Part shown: piece by piece, positions 30,188 to 41,109 of the stretch | Position numbering within the stretch: the stretch's first letter is position 1 | How the letters are laid out: each line of letters opens with the position of its first letter | Assembly (NCBI RefSeq): GCF_000787575.1 | Contig: NW_012236529.1 | Coordinates: 186,001 to 250,000 of the forward strand | DNA: 64,000 nt | Direction of reading: 5' to 3' | DNA from: Acytostelium subglobosum LB1 | Taxonomy: Eukaryota; Evosea; Eumycetozoa; Acytosteliales; Acytosteliaceae | Notes under the pieces: generated by a model | Database searches by the model: none | Seen by the model: only the letters and a program-made list of their open reading frames with translations | What the model was told of the DNA's origin: nothing | Program-made: the position numbers and the translations under genes

Positions 30188-32192
30188 TTAATCACCTGGC
30201 GTCGCCTTGTGCTTCTTGGTAGCAGACATTGGAAGGTTCCTTGTTGGCGAGGTGCTACTGGTGTTGGTAGTGGTGGTAGTAGTTGGCGATGTTGCATCAT
30301 CCGAGACGACTATAACATCATCTTTGTTACTACTTGATCCTGATGCTGACGATGACGACATTGATTCTTTGCTCGACTGCTCCTCAATGTATTCACCAAA
30401 CAACTCTAGTAGTGAATCTAGATGTGTCTCCAATGTGATCACTCTATCATTCAGATATCCAATCGATCCCTGTAGCTGTATGATGTGTTAGAGAGGCGAC
30501 TCCAAGGAGTGATCGATTGACATGACGCACGTACCTTTGATACATATTGATTCTCTAGAAGTAGCGGTGGATTACTGATGGCTGGTAGTTGCTTTGTTTG
30601 ATCGGGGTATGGTGCCGAGTCCTTTCCGGAGCCAAGCTGGTAGCTATTGTATGAATGAGAGTTAGGACGATGGACAAGGAAGTAGGGACAACTACGATGA
30701 TACTTACAATGATATTGAATGATTGTCGATGATGAATAGGTTGGCGAGGTAGCCTTGCTCAGAGTCGCTGGCAATGGATGTGTATCGACGTCCAAGTGGA
30801 TTATGACATATTGGACAAGATAGTAGTATAATGTTGTTGTTGTTGCTATTGTTGTTGTTGTTGACATGCTCATGTTCATCTATCTCCTCACCATCTGTTG
30901 TAGACTCCAAAACATTATGAGCAACCTTGGACATTAGGTAACAGTGATGCGCCAGCATGTATTGCTCCTGTTGCTCGGTTGCCTCGTCCACCAGCATGGT
31001 CGAATCGCCCACCACTGCACTGCACTCAATGCAATGGAACACCAGAATGGATTGGAAGAACTCGTCCAGGCTGGGCTTGCTGTCCACCGTCTTGCGCTTC
31101 AGCCTGTTGGTCGGGGTGGTGACGCCACTGCTACTACCGCTGCCGCTGCCCAACGACCCGCGACTGCCAATACCTCCGCGCCGTTGTATGCTGGGTGGCG
31201 GTGTGCTGGGTGCGGGACTCTTGCGAATGGGTGTGGGCATGGCAAAAGCCCTGGTGTTGCTCGGCTGCGGCTGATGTCGGTGTCCTTGGATTCTTGTAGG
31301 GTGAGGGTGATGGCGAAGACACGCCTGATCGTGGCCTCGTCGGAGAGGTCGGTGATAGTATATTGATGACATCGTCGTCCATCTTGTCCTCGTCGTCCGA
31401 GTGTTTGCTTGGCTTGTCGCGATGTAACTGTGGTTGTTGATGTTGATGTTGATACTGTTGTTGATGTTGCTGATGATGATGCATAATCTGCGACCTTGAC
31501 TGCGGCGAGGATGATGGTGATGATCGTGGAGACTGCGAAGAGGCGGAGCCGCGCGGGGAGTGTGGTAGAGGCAATGGTTCTTTGAATACAGAGTTGGGCG
31601 ACGACGGGATCTGGAGTGTGTGTGAGTGATGGTCGTCATTACTGCTGGGCATTGCCAGGGAACCTCCGCTGTGGCTGTGCGTCAGACCCAAGCCAAGACT
31701 CAGGCTTGGACTGCTGTGGCTATGACCATGCATCGAGTGGATATTGTGATTGTGGTTATGATTGGGTGTGTTGCCGAGCGAGACGTTGGGCAGTGTTGGC
31801 ACTCTCATTGGTGACTTGTAGGGTGATGAGCGCATTGGTGACATTGACGCGGCGGAATGCTCCAGCGAGCTAATAGTGGAGGCTGTGATCGTTGGTGACA
31901 GTCGAGGGGAGAGTGGTCTGGGCGACAACTGTTCCTTGAACATTGACAACGCTGACTGTGGTCCAATATCAACAACAACCTCATTCTCATTGTTCACCAA
32001 GAACTTATGTTCTTCATGATGATGATGTAACTGTTGTTGAAGATGATGTTGATGTTGTGGAGTGTGATGAGGATGATGTGGATGATGTTGATGTTGATGA
32101 TGTTGATTGTTGTTGTGTACATTATTATTGTTGTTATTATTTGTTGACAATGGTGTTTGATGCTGCTGCTGTTGCTGCTGCTGCAGTGGCAT
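30188..32192 (-). CDS. Mis18-domain protein (centromere factor-like)
   Basis: Mis18 proteins prepare centromeres for CENP-A loading. Exons 30708-32192, 30535-30643 and 30188-30475, about 626 residues. The long N-terminal part is low complexity (Gln, Asn, His, then many SP/TP sites such as PLSPRLSPT, possible kinase targets). The Mis18/Yippee-type domain follows with two CXXC pairs (FHCIECSAVVGDST and LSCPICHNPLGRRY) and ANLFIIDNHSIS plus YQLGSG. A C-terminal coiled coil (LNDRVITLETHLDSLLELF) agrees with Mis18 oligomerisation helices. The frame shifts by one base near 31240 beside a TTTT run; removing one T gives a continuous frame and makes the exon sum divide by three. A second open frame upstream (ATG 32280, MNVSTSSTNSVG) may be the true N-terminus if another base is wrong. 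Confidence 0.75.
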
Positions 32193-32580
32193 TGGCGTGT
32201 ATCTCCTTCAACTCATCATCATGTCCACCAAAACTACTATTACTTCCAACACTATTTGTTGATGATGTTGAAACGTTCATAGCTATTATTAATAGCTAAG
32301 CTATCTATGAATATATATATATGTATGATTGTATTATGTGTATAAGTATCAATGAATGATTGAATGAATGAATGTGTTGGGTTGCGTTGGAGTTGAAGTG
32401 AAGTGAAGAGATCTGAAGGGTTGTTTGAAATTGAACAGCTTTGGGGGTTTTGAATAAAAAGGGCGCACTTTATCAATTTTATTATTATTATCTTCTTCTT
32501 TGTATTCATTCAACAGATAATAGATAACAGATAATAGATAATATCAATGAATGAATGAATGAATTATTGTGATGGACCTT
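32193..32580. other. Intergenic region Mis18-like / SDR 1
   Basis: 388 bp. The part 32193-32280 may be coding (alternative start of the Mis18-like gene). The rest is AT-rich with AATG tetramers and a repeated AGATAATAGATAAC motif near 32515-32545. Confidence 0.4.
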
Positions 32581-33417
32581 TTAAAAGTTTGTGCGAGGTG
32601 CCCATGTATCAAGATCCTTGAGGATCTGTTCGGCTTTGGCTCGGACAAGGGCATGTGCATCAGTGCCAACGTAGATGTGCACGGGGAGATCTCCTTGGTG
32701 CTCGACAACCTCGATGAATAGGTTGGCAAGCTTGGTTGGATCTCCAATAAGAAGGGCATCGAGATTCTTGGTTGGCTCAAAGAAGGTCTTCTGGTACTGC
32801 TCGTTGTACACGCTGTCGTTGATGTTGGAGGGTACCTGTATCTTGTTGGCACTGAAGAAGTCGGTCTTGAAGCATCCTGGATTGATCGACAGGGCCTTGA
32901 CGCCAAAGGGCTTCAACTCTGAGGCCAGCGCCTCGGTGGCCATGTTGAGCGCGCTCTTGGTCGAGCAGTAGCTCGAGAAGCATTGATAGGAGACCAGCGC
33001 ACCCATCGACGACACGTTGATGATGTAGCCACTCTTTTGTGCGCGCATCAATGGTGCCACCAGACGGATCACTCTCAGTGGGGCAAAGAAGTTGATCTCA
33101 TAGTTCTTCTTGAGCTCCTCGTCGGACAGATCCTCAACTGCGCCAACCTGACCGTAACCGGCATTGTTGACCAAGACGTCGATGGTGCCAAACTTGGCGG
33201 TCGCCGAGGTGATGGCTAGCTGGACACTGGCCTCACTCGCGAGGTCGACTTCCAACGCCAAGAAGTTCTGGTCGTTGGCGCCAGCCACGTCGGCAATGCT
33301 CTGCAAGGAGCGAGATGTGCAGGCAACTCTTGCGCCAGATGTTGCCAGGAGTACCTCTGCCAAGGTCCTTCCAATACCGCTTGAGCAACCTGTGATGAAC
33401 CAAACTTTTCCAGACAT
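32581..33417 (-). CDS. Short-chain dehydrogenase/reductase 1
   Basis: 278 residues, single exon; classical SDR, NAD(P)-dependent oxidoreductase. Cofactor motif TGCSSGIG at residues 9-16, LVNNAG near 83-88, catalytic Ser in NVSSMGAL and the YCSTK active-site Tyr/Lys pair. NPGCFKTDF follows the active site. An Arg at the end of the second beta strand (CTSRSLQ) suggests NADP preference. The sequence resembles the oxidoreductase YusZ/retinol-dehydrogenase-like subgroup; substrate unknown. A paralogue lies at 35065-35889 on the same strand. Confidence 0.93.
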   Translation of the reverse strand: MSGKVWFITGCSSGIGRTLAEVLLATSGARVACTSRSLQSIADVAGANDQNFLALEVDLASEASVQLAITSATAKFGTIDVLVNNAGYGQVGAVEDLSDEELKKNYEINFFAPLRVIRLVAPLMRAQKSGYIINVSSMGALVSYQCFSSYCSTKSALNMATEALASELKPFGVKALSINPGCFKTDFFSANKIQVPSNINDSVYNEQYQKTFFEPTKNLDALLIGDPTKLANLFIEVVEHQGDLPVHIYVGTDAHALVRAKAEQILKDLDTWAPRTNF

Positions 33418-33739
33418 TATTCTATTTATTGATTATTATATATATGTTTAAGTGTATGTAAAATGGATTGTATTTGATTAGTCTAATGCATCGAGTGAAG
33501 GACCAAAGAGAGAGAGAGAGAATGAATGGAGGTTGTTTGGCCTTGTAAAATAGAATATATTATATTAAATATCTGATGATGTAGGTGGTCCACCAAAGCC
33601 CCATTAATCAATCAAAATGTCGACCTACTTGATCACGATCTGTTCTCGACACCATCACTCCTGTTGTGGGTTACACCTTCTCAAATTCTGAAGGGTACAT
33701 TATTTATCAATCAACTATAACGTGATGGAACTATTCCTA
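33418..33739. other. Intergenic region SDR 1 / orphan gene
   Basis: 322 bp with an AGAGAGAGAG run near 33510 and AT-rich TATATTATATTAAATA near 33555. No gene recognised; likely the SDR 1 promoter and the 3' flank of the next gene. Confidence 0.4.
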
Positions 33740-34916
33740 TTATAATAGTCTGTATCCACTCATTGGATATGTTGAGAGATTGAGAATGAACTCTCTTCGT
33801 TGGTGTGCAGGTTGAGGTGGATAATCATGTCCAACATCTCCAATACAGTGGACAAGTATGTTGGGACCAAAGTGAACTGGATCTGGTGTATCATTGGAGT
33901 TTGTCCAGAATGGTACTACTCTTGAGTAAACTGTTGGATGGCCAGGGACAAAAGTCATATTCTCAAAGTAAACATGTTTGAATCCAACAACATCTAACTG
34001 ATCATTGTAGAGTGCACTTTGTAGTTTGCGACTGGCTCGTTGATCACGTGTAGGAATGACCCCTTCTGGATGTGGAAGGGGAGGATCAAGAACTATTGTT
34101 GTTGAAGCAAGTTGATCTGGTACACCAGGATACATAAACTGATGTGGCTCTAGATGGAGCTCCATAATTGGAAGTCCTGAAGGTAGTCGACAAAACAAAT
34201 GGATTGATCTTCCTATACCATCAATCAATATATTGAACTCTGAGCACCTCTCTCGATCCAATATATACACTTCTTGATATGGTAATCTAACTGATTGTTG
34301 AATCCATCTGAATATGATCTACTGGACCACAAAGCTTGGAACCACATATATATATGTCCTCATTACCTCTTCAATCGGTTGAGCGGCATGCTTCTCTCTT
34401 TGATAGTATGATACATCAGGTCCTCTTAAATGAATGATAGTTGAGAATGTATGAATAAAATTAATATAACAATAGATACATACTTAATTGATTGCTCCCA
34501 GTGACCTTGATCATTATTGTACTCCATTTCACACTTGGCACTAGAGTCATTGGGGTTGATCAATCCATTGAGTTGGGTCCATATACTCAGTTGATGGTAA
34601 ACTTCACCACTATGTCGTGTTGCTAAGTCTCCCTTTACTTGGACACTAATCATTGTGATCAATGAACCTTCATTGCCAGCTCTAGTGATAGTGGCCTCGA
34701 ATGATATATTATGATTATGATCGAGTAACTCTCTAAGTGTATGTCCTTGTTCATCATTAAGTAGATATGATATATTAACATTGTAATCAGTAGGTATTTG
34801 AATTCTATGATATTAATAATAAATTAATATTGTTTATTTGGTTGGATTGTTGGAATGAGTTAAAAGTATCATTTGAGATACTCCAAGGGAAGAATAGTAA
34901 TATTTGTAGCTGCCAT
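33740..34916 (-). CDS. Unrecognised four-exon gene between SDR paralogues
   Basis: Exons 34882-34916, 34484-34804, 34367-34424 and 33740-34318 join in frame with GT-AG borders to 330 residues (start MAATNITILPLEIQIPTDYN). No signal peptide or membrane segment. The middle reads as alternating beta strands with conserved-looking aromatic and charged positions (SLITMISVQVKG, YHQLSIWTQLNG, IDGIGRSIHLFCRLPSG) and the C-terminus is Pro/His-rich (PPQPAHQRREF). I do not recognise the family; a beta-sandwich or ligand-binding protein would fit, but that is a guess. Exon 1 is only 35 nt long. Confidence 0.65.
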
Positions 34917-35064
34917 TATTGTAGTAATAAATATCAGTGAGTTTGAGATAATGTATAATCCTAAATTGATCTATCGAGGTATTACCAAACTTAAATTCTG
35001 ATGGCATACAAATTAGGTAATCCAATGACCAAGTAATAAACTTATGACAATTGATAAAATTAAT

Positions 35065-35889
35065 TTAATTAAACCTGGTTAGGTGGCTCCAGACATCAAG
35101 ATCATTGATGATATGTTGAGCCTTGACTCGAACAGTTGTATGTGCATCCTCTCCAACATAGATATGAACGGGAAGCTCACCTTGGTGATCGACAACTTTG
35201 ATGAACACATGGGCCAATCTGATTGGATCGCCTACATTGAACATACATAGATTCTCAACAAATGCTTTGTTGTACTGCTCCTTGTAAACACTAGACTCGA
35301 AGTCGGGCATCTGCATCTTGGTCGGATTGAAAAAGTCAGACTTGAATGCACCTGGATTGATCGAGAATGCTTTGACTCCAAATGGTTTCAACTCAATCGC
35401 CAGTGTCTCGGTTGCAGTGTTCAGTGCACTCTTGGTCGCACAATAACTTGAGAAACAGGGGTAGGGCACGAGGGCACCCATGGACGAAACATTGATAATG
35501 TGTCCACTCTTCTTGGCACGCATCAGAGGGGCAACATGTCTGATCAATCTGAGTGGGGCAAAGAAGTTGATCTCAAAGTTCTTCTGAAGGTCGTTGTCTG
35601 TGAGGTCTTCAACCGAGCCAACTTGTCCAAATCCAGCATTATTCACCAAGACATCTATTGTTCCAAACTTGTTGGTTGTGGCTAATATTGATTGATGTAC
35701 ACTTGCATCATTTGTGAGGTCTACTTCCAATGCCAAGAAGTTTTGATTATCTTCACCAAATACTTCAATCAGACTCTGCTTTGATCTTGATGTTCCAGCC
35801 ACCTTTGCACCTGATTTCAATAACTCTTGGACCAATGACTTTCCAATTCCATTTGAACATCCAGTGACATACCAAACTTTTACAGACAT
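35065..35889 (-). CDS. Short-chain dehydrogenase/reductase 2
   Basis: 274 residues, paralogue of the SDR at 32581-33417 with the same motifs: TGCSNGIG, LVNNAGFGQVGSVEDL, NVSSMGAL, YCATK and NPGAFKSDFF. The C-terminal segment (LPVHIYVGEDAH, then VWSHLTRFN) is also shared. Codon use is more AT-rich than in SDR 1, so the duplication is not very recent. The unrelated gene between the two shows that this was not a simple adjacent tandem copy. Confidence 0.92.
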   Translation of the reverse strand: MSVKVWYVTGCSNGIGKSLVQELLKSGAKVAGTSRSKQSLIEVFGEDNQNFLALEVDLTNDASVHQSILATTNKFGTIDVLVNNAGFGQVGSVEDLTDNDLQKNFEINFFAPLRLIRHVAPLMRAKKSGHIINVSSMGALVPYPCFSSYCATKSALNTATETLAIELKPFGVKAFSINPGAFKSDFFNPTKMQMPDFESSVYKEQYNKAFVENLCMFNVGDPIRLAHVFIKVVDHQGELPVHIYVGEDAHTTVRVKAQHIINDLDVWSHLTRFN

Positions 35890-37098
35890 GTTTGATTAAT
35901 AATTAATAGTTAAAATAAATAAATAATAAAAAGGATAAAGTGAATATTCTATAAATAAATACATGGATCACATGATGTAAATTGAAATCGAGATTTATAA
36001 TGGATTGACTCCAGAGGTCAAACATTATTACATATTCGGAAAAATACCAAATAAGGTAGTGGGTTACGTAAGACCATTGACGATTGTGATCTGTGGAGGA
36101 GCCTAGAATTGAGTGAAGCAGTGCCAGAACATTCTAGCATGGGGGTGTCTCTCAGACTCCACATTCATTCTCGATTGCTCCAAGACGAAGTTCATTCATT
36201 CATTCATTCTTTGATCGAATCTCAATCAATAAATCAATCAAATATCTGCTGATATTATATCTAATGCCTGGTTGAAGTTATAACTTATAAAAATATGTCA
36301 TCCTGGTTGTGTAATATATTCTACACTATTCATTACCTATTAGAATAGAGAGATTAGAACATTGAAATAAAATCAATGATTAGTTAGAGAGAGTGATGAT
36401 GGTGCGCTAGTTAAATTTGGTGCCAATCTTGGGTAGCGGGCCAACCGGTTGGCGCCCAACACTTGATCTCGCATTTCTAAGATGCTCGTTGGCACTTGGA
36501 CAACAAAATTTTTCATTCGAATCTTCCAAAGGGCAAACGAATGAATGACCATAACTGATTGATACACAATGGATGCATTGACATGAATGTCAAGTCTGTA
36601 AAATCAATAGATCTCCGTACAGTTGTATTTCTTGACACTTCGTTTAGATCACCTTTTTCTGAATCGAGGTGTTCTCTACAAAAATTGGATGTATATCAAA
36701 GGCCGTTTGTTCTCTGAAGGGGTTCCAATGATTGATGTCAAACAACAATCCCTGTGCAAGTATGTGATCATGTTGTTGCCCATTGATACACTCTCACACA
36801 CATTAGAAGGTAACTAAGGACCATGCCCTCAAAGTGTGTGGGTGAGGACCTAAATGATTGAATGAGTGAGTGAATGGAGAAGTATTAGAATACGAATGAG
36901 AGAACACCGGTACCATCCATTCATTCATTCATTCATTCGCTCATTCACACAATCATTCGAATATTGATCCTATTTTAGATTAATTCACCATCCATCCATA
37001 CCTAATAATATATTATTAACATTCTTATTTCCAACCTGTACTTATACAATACATACCTGTACCTTTAACTAAATTTTTAATATATAATCATAATAGTT
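35890..37098. other. Intergenic region, 1.2 kb, no clear gene
   Basis: AT-rich promoter-like sequence upstream of SDR 2 (35890-35990) and many CATT/AATG tetramers (36195-36215, 36855-36960). Short ORFs at 36373-36567 (-) and 36623-36817 (+) have no recognisable motif. The second (segment NWMYIKGRLFSEGVPMIDVK) looks faintly coding and could be a gene remnant. Confidence 0.35.
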
Positions 37099-37792
37099 AT
37101 GGGTGGAGAAGATGATAAAGCCCATATTAGATGGGTAAATGAAAAGTTGGTGTTGGTCAGTCGCAACATGGATGGCTTCGACCAGGAATTCCCTCCACAA
37201 TTGTTGGGTGTGATCGATGAGATGGACTACAGTCTGATCATGTACAAGTTCAACAGCCAGATCAATAGTTTTAAGTCTGGTTTCATCCAATTCAACACGA
37301 CCAACTTTATCACATTCGTACTGTGCGTGGTCCTGTTCTTTGTATCATTCTTCAAAGTCTCCAACCAATGGCTCAACCTCGAGATCACCGGTGCTATCGG
37401 TCTCTTCACATTCCTTGCCATGTTACACTGGATCTATTCCTCCAACCGTTCTGTATGTATTCCATCGATCAATTGATTGGACTGGACTGGATTGGATTGG
37501 ACTTGACTGAATTGATTGATTGATTGATTCATTGGCTAACACATTGACATTCTAGATCGTTAAGAACTTGTCGGATGATACATTAAAGCTTTCAAACAGA
37601 TACAAGGACACTGGAATGAGGTTTGACTTGATTGAAAAGTCAATCTTTGAGAGAAAGACATCTGGTTGGTTCTCCAGGAACATCTTGATGGCTGCCAACT
37701 ACCACATTGAGCTAACATATCGTTATGCAATCGATGAGAGGGAGTTTGCCCAGCATTTCATTGACCTGCCTTCAACTGGAAGTATAAACTAA
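37099..37792 (+). CDS. Erf4/Golgin A7-like two-TM protein
   Basis: Exons 37099-37452 and 37556-37792, 196 residues. The region WVNEKLVLVSRNMDGFDQEF, PPQLLGVIDEMDY and the following INSFKSGF resemble the Erf4/GOLGA7 domain (accessory subunit of Ras palmitoyltransferases). Two adjacent hydrophobic segments follow (FITFVLCVVLFFVSFF and ITGAIGLFTFLAMLHWIY), then a soluble tail. GOLGA7 itself lacks TM spans, whereas Erf4-type relatives are membrane-bound. The assignment is by eye from a short motif and should be treated as tentative; otherwise it is a conserved-looking membrane protein. Confidence 0.5.
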
Positions 37793-37961
37793 TATATAAT
37801 ATATTATAAATGTACATATATCCATCCATCCAAATCAATCCACTATATTGTATACTTATTTCTAATTGATGGATTGTAGATGATGGCCTGTCCAATACAA
37901 TCGACAAACCTGAGTTGATGAATGAATGAAAGAATGATTAATTGATTGAATGATTGAATGA

Positions 37962-40084
37962 TTAGTTGATATGAATGTTATTGTAGATCCTTCTTGTTAC
38001 GAGTAAACTGAAGTAGTAGGAAACGGATCCAGTCATCACACTTAGACAGAGGGAGTATATTAATGAGTAGCATGAGTAGATGAACAGGCCACTGGCACTC
38101 CTGTCACCCCACAAACAGAAATAGACCAACCTGAAGAAGAATAGGTGGACGCCACAGAAGCCCATCGTCTCGAATGATCGCCACCACCAATCATAGTTCT
38201 CGAATCTGAAGAGAAATTTGACGATGACGCAGGCTGTATACAGGCCAGCATTAAACAACAAACCTAACAGCATAATAATTCCAATGGTGTAGATGGTGTT
38301 GTCATTGATCAGCTGTGGTGACCTGATGGCTGTTATGCCAAAGTAGTTTTCTGTCAAAAATAGTAATGGTAGAGTTCCCATAAAAGGTGTTGTGTACCAA
38401 CGGCTATACCCTGGCGGAGTTATCGGTGGTATCTCTCGAGGGAATTGATTGGTCTCTGTGTCAACAAACACTGGCATCTTTGATGCGTAATAGCTGCCAC
38501 AGAATGAAAGGGGCACAGAGATACCCAGCCAGAGTCCAATCAAAGTGAACATTGAGCCAGCTGATATAGCAGCCGATGATCCTACACTCCTAAGACATAA
38601 GTCAGACATAATAAATATCAAGAATATCACTCCTTGAGGGCATATTGCAGTCTGGGTTGGATCATGAGTTAGGGTAAGGGCGAGGGTTGAGGGTAAGGGT
38701 TTGTTAACTTACCAATAATGCATTCTTCTTGAGATCTCCTCTATTGAACAACATGTAGTTCCTTGTTGAGAAGTATCCAGAGAACACACTGGGACATGTG
38801 TGAACTTATTGTTAGGCAAGTGATTGATTGATTGAATGAATGAATGAATGAGTCTGAATGACTAAATGTACGTACGATGTGACAGTGAGCATAGCTATGA
38901 TAGCCATTGGTATATATCCATAGTTGACAGGTGAGAAGAATCCAATCACTCCAAGGAATAGTGATAGGAGCACGACACAGGCTACTTGAATGCCACTTCC
39001 GATTAAGATTGGAAGTATCATCTGATATTGAAGTGGCGCTCGGAAGACATCACCTCGGATCAACCTCCATTGTGTAGAATCGTCACTTGCATTGTAATTC
39101 CACCACTGTATCCATATGTTGAAGGTTACGACAATGGAAATACCCACCCGTGAAACAATGGTCCATACCAATTTGCTGAGGGTCTCGTCATGTGAGTCCT
39201 GCCATTGACCACTCCAAGTCATGCTCTCGTCCAGTAGATACCTGACACCGTAAGTCCATAATACGAATGGGTTGTCACCAACAAGTGTCCGGTTTGATAT
39301 TGACAGATCGCCGCGATATCCCTTGGGGCATATGTTTGGAGTGCTTGGGTTGTACTCTTGGGAAGTATATGCATTTGATATCGGTAAGACTTCAAAGGCG
39401 ACGATCTCATAAGTATCATTCTCCATTCTAGTATTAGTCGGTCGATATGTCACAGTGAATTCAAAGTGATTGTTAAGGAATACCTCACCATTCCGATACT
39501 TTGATTGAATGATTGATTGAGTAATCGCATTAGTAAATAAATGAATGGATGAATGAACATATGGATGCTACGTACAGAGATACCGCCAAGCTTAGCGCCA
39601 AGGGGGGAATATGTGTCTCTATATGGACGAACTGGAAGGGTGTCAAGGATCATGTTGGCATGGTATTCATTGCGTACGAGGTAAATGAATTGGTCGAGCT
39701 GAGACTGGTCCAGCCTGTTGTCCTTGCTGCAATGGGCATCAGGCATTGCATTCAATACGACACATGAGACATTCTTGAGGAATTGAAGTTGTACAGTGTT
39801 CTCTGCATCTCTTCCCCAAGCAACTCTTGTCCGATGTTACGTGGTGGTGGTTGTAGTTGGTTCAATGAGTTGTCATTCCTTGGTTGGCATACTGGCAATG
39901 AGTTATAGAGATATGGAGCTGGTGATGCCGTCGATGTTAACTTGTTTATATACAATGGAATCTGTTGGTCCTCTGTATACACATGGGGTGTCAAAGTTGG
40001 GATGAAGGAATGGCGCATCCACATCACAGCCAGACAGGATATCAACAAAGTCAAAGTCAACAACTGATTGATTCGTGATGCCAT
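37962..40084 (-). CDS. TM9-family (TM9SF/Phg1-like) membrane protein
   Basis: Nonaspanin of the endosomal/Golgi system; dictyostelid Phg1 relatives act in adhesion and phagocytosis. Exons 39576-40084, 38876-39498, 38713-38788 and 37962-38651. It has a signal peptide (MASRINQLLTLTLLISCLA), a lumenal domain (HVYTEDQQIPLYINKL, LDTLPVRPYRDTYSPLGAKL, VFLNNHFEFTVTYRP), a central GDVFRAPLQ region and nine hydrophobic segments. The ending is GSVSYYFSLLVTRRIYNN. One base appears to be missing near 39776-39786 in exon 1: the frame on each side matches the family, and adding one base makes the total 633 codons. Intron 3 holds a telomere-like array. A decayed copy of its 3' part lies upstream at 40414-40770. 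Confidence 0.88.
38668..38702. repeat. Telomere-like array in TM9 intron 3
   Basis: GTTAGGGTAAGGGCGAGGG, TTGAGGGTAAGGG on the + strand within intron 38652-38712. The gene runs leftward, so it is C-rich in the transcript. Confidence 0.87.
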
Positions 40085-41109
40085 TGATTGTTCTACTTAT
40101 TATTTGTATCTGTTGTATATGTTAATTATTATGAATAATGGATATCACTTCGTCATCAATCGTCGGCAAATCGAAATGAGGGAAAGCTTTTGAACAACAT
40201 ACTTTTCACAACAAATTAATCGTGGAGGTGTCCACGCATACAAAGTCGACTTTGAGTCGAATTCATTTTTGTGTGGCAACATAACAGCAACACAGATTCA
40301 TCGCCTCGAACACCTCATTAATTGATCACTGGTTTGGAGCAAAACACTCAATCGTCGCGGACCCCACATTGGAAGCCATCATGGACACCACCACGCAAAA
40401 CATCAATAAAATGTTATTGTAGATCCTTCTTGTTACGAGTAAACTGAAGTAGTAGGAAACGGATCCAGTCATCACACTTAGACAGAGGGAGAATATTGAT
40501 GAGTAGCCAAGAGTAGATGAACAGGCCACTGGCACTGCTGGCACCTCCCCACGTGCAGACAAGTATCAATGTGAGGAAGAATAGGTAGACACCAGAGAAG
40601 CCGATCGATTCGAATGGTCGCCACCACTAATGGTAGTTCTCGTATCTGAAGAGACTGTGGCGATGAAGTCGGCCGTGGACACACCAACTAGAAACATCAT
40701 ACATAACATCCTAATGAATGATTCACGTGGTGTTGATGGTGTTGTCATTGATCAGCAGTGATGACCAGCTGGTTATTAGATCTACTCTGGAGTAGATTAT
40801 CTTTGAATCCACATAGTATCTGGCGGAGTAGACAAGTTCATCAACCATTTCCTATCTCTTGACTGACTGTCTCCTTTGTTATAAAGTGTTTCCTTTAGGT
40901 ACTATAGATATCCACAAGTAACCAAGTATCCTCTTGAGTAATGATCGATGATCATTAAGTAGTTGTAATGATCCTATTATTTATGTCTCGATGTTTTATT
41001 GAATGAATGAATGAATGAGTGAGTGTGTGGTCATCTTGCGAGACAAAGGACACTTTAGTTCATTCTCAGAAGTATTCGCTCACTCATCAATCAGATATAA
41101 GATTAAGAG
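40085..41109. other. Intergenic region TM9 / SR-like gene
   Basis: 1 kb containing the TM9 promoter side (40085-40320), a TM9 3'-end pseudogene (40414-40770), an 18-bp near-perfect palindrome (40780-40797, arms ATCTACTC and GAGTAGAT) and AATG repeats near 41003. No intact gene. Confidence 0.5.
40414..40770 (-). pseudogene. Decayed copy of TM9 gene 3' end
   Basis: Matches 37978-38325 of the TM9 gene over about 350 bp with numerous substitutions and small indels. The last 30 codons (SLCLSVMTGSVSYYFSLLVT) are still nearly identical, while the upstream part is disrupted in several places. It lacks the lumenal domain and most membrane segments. The stop codon of the original gene is not kept. A partial duplication that has since decayed. 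Confidence 0.82.

Noticed and set aside
35990-36200. Possible small non-coding RNA in a GC-balanced patch
   Set aside because: I compared it by eye with tRNA and spliceosomal RNA consensus sequences and found no box, stem or internal promoter that would support a call.
36373-36817. Two 64-codon ORFs in the 1.2-kb spacer
   Set aside because: No motif, different strands, and no neighbouring exon-like segment that would extend either.
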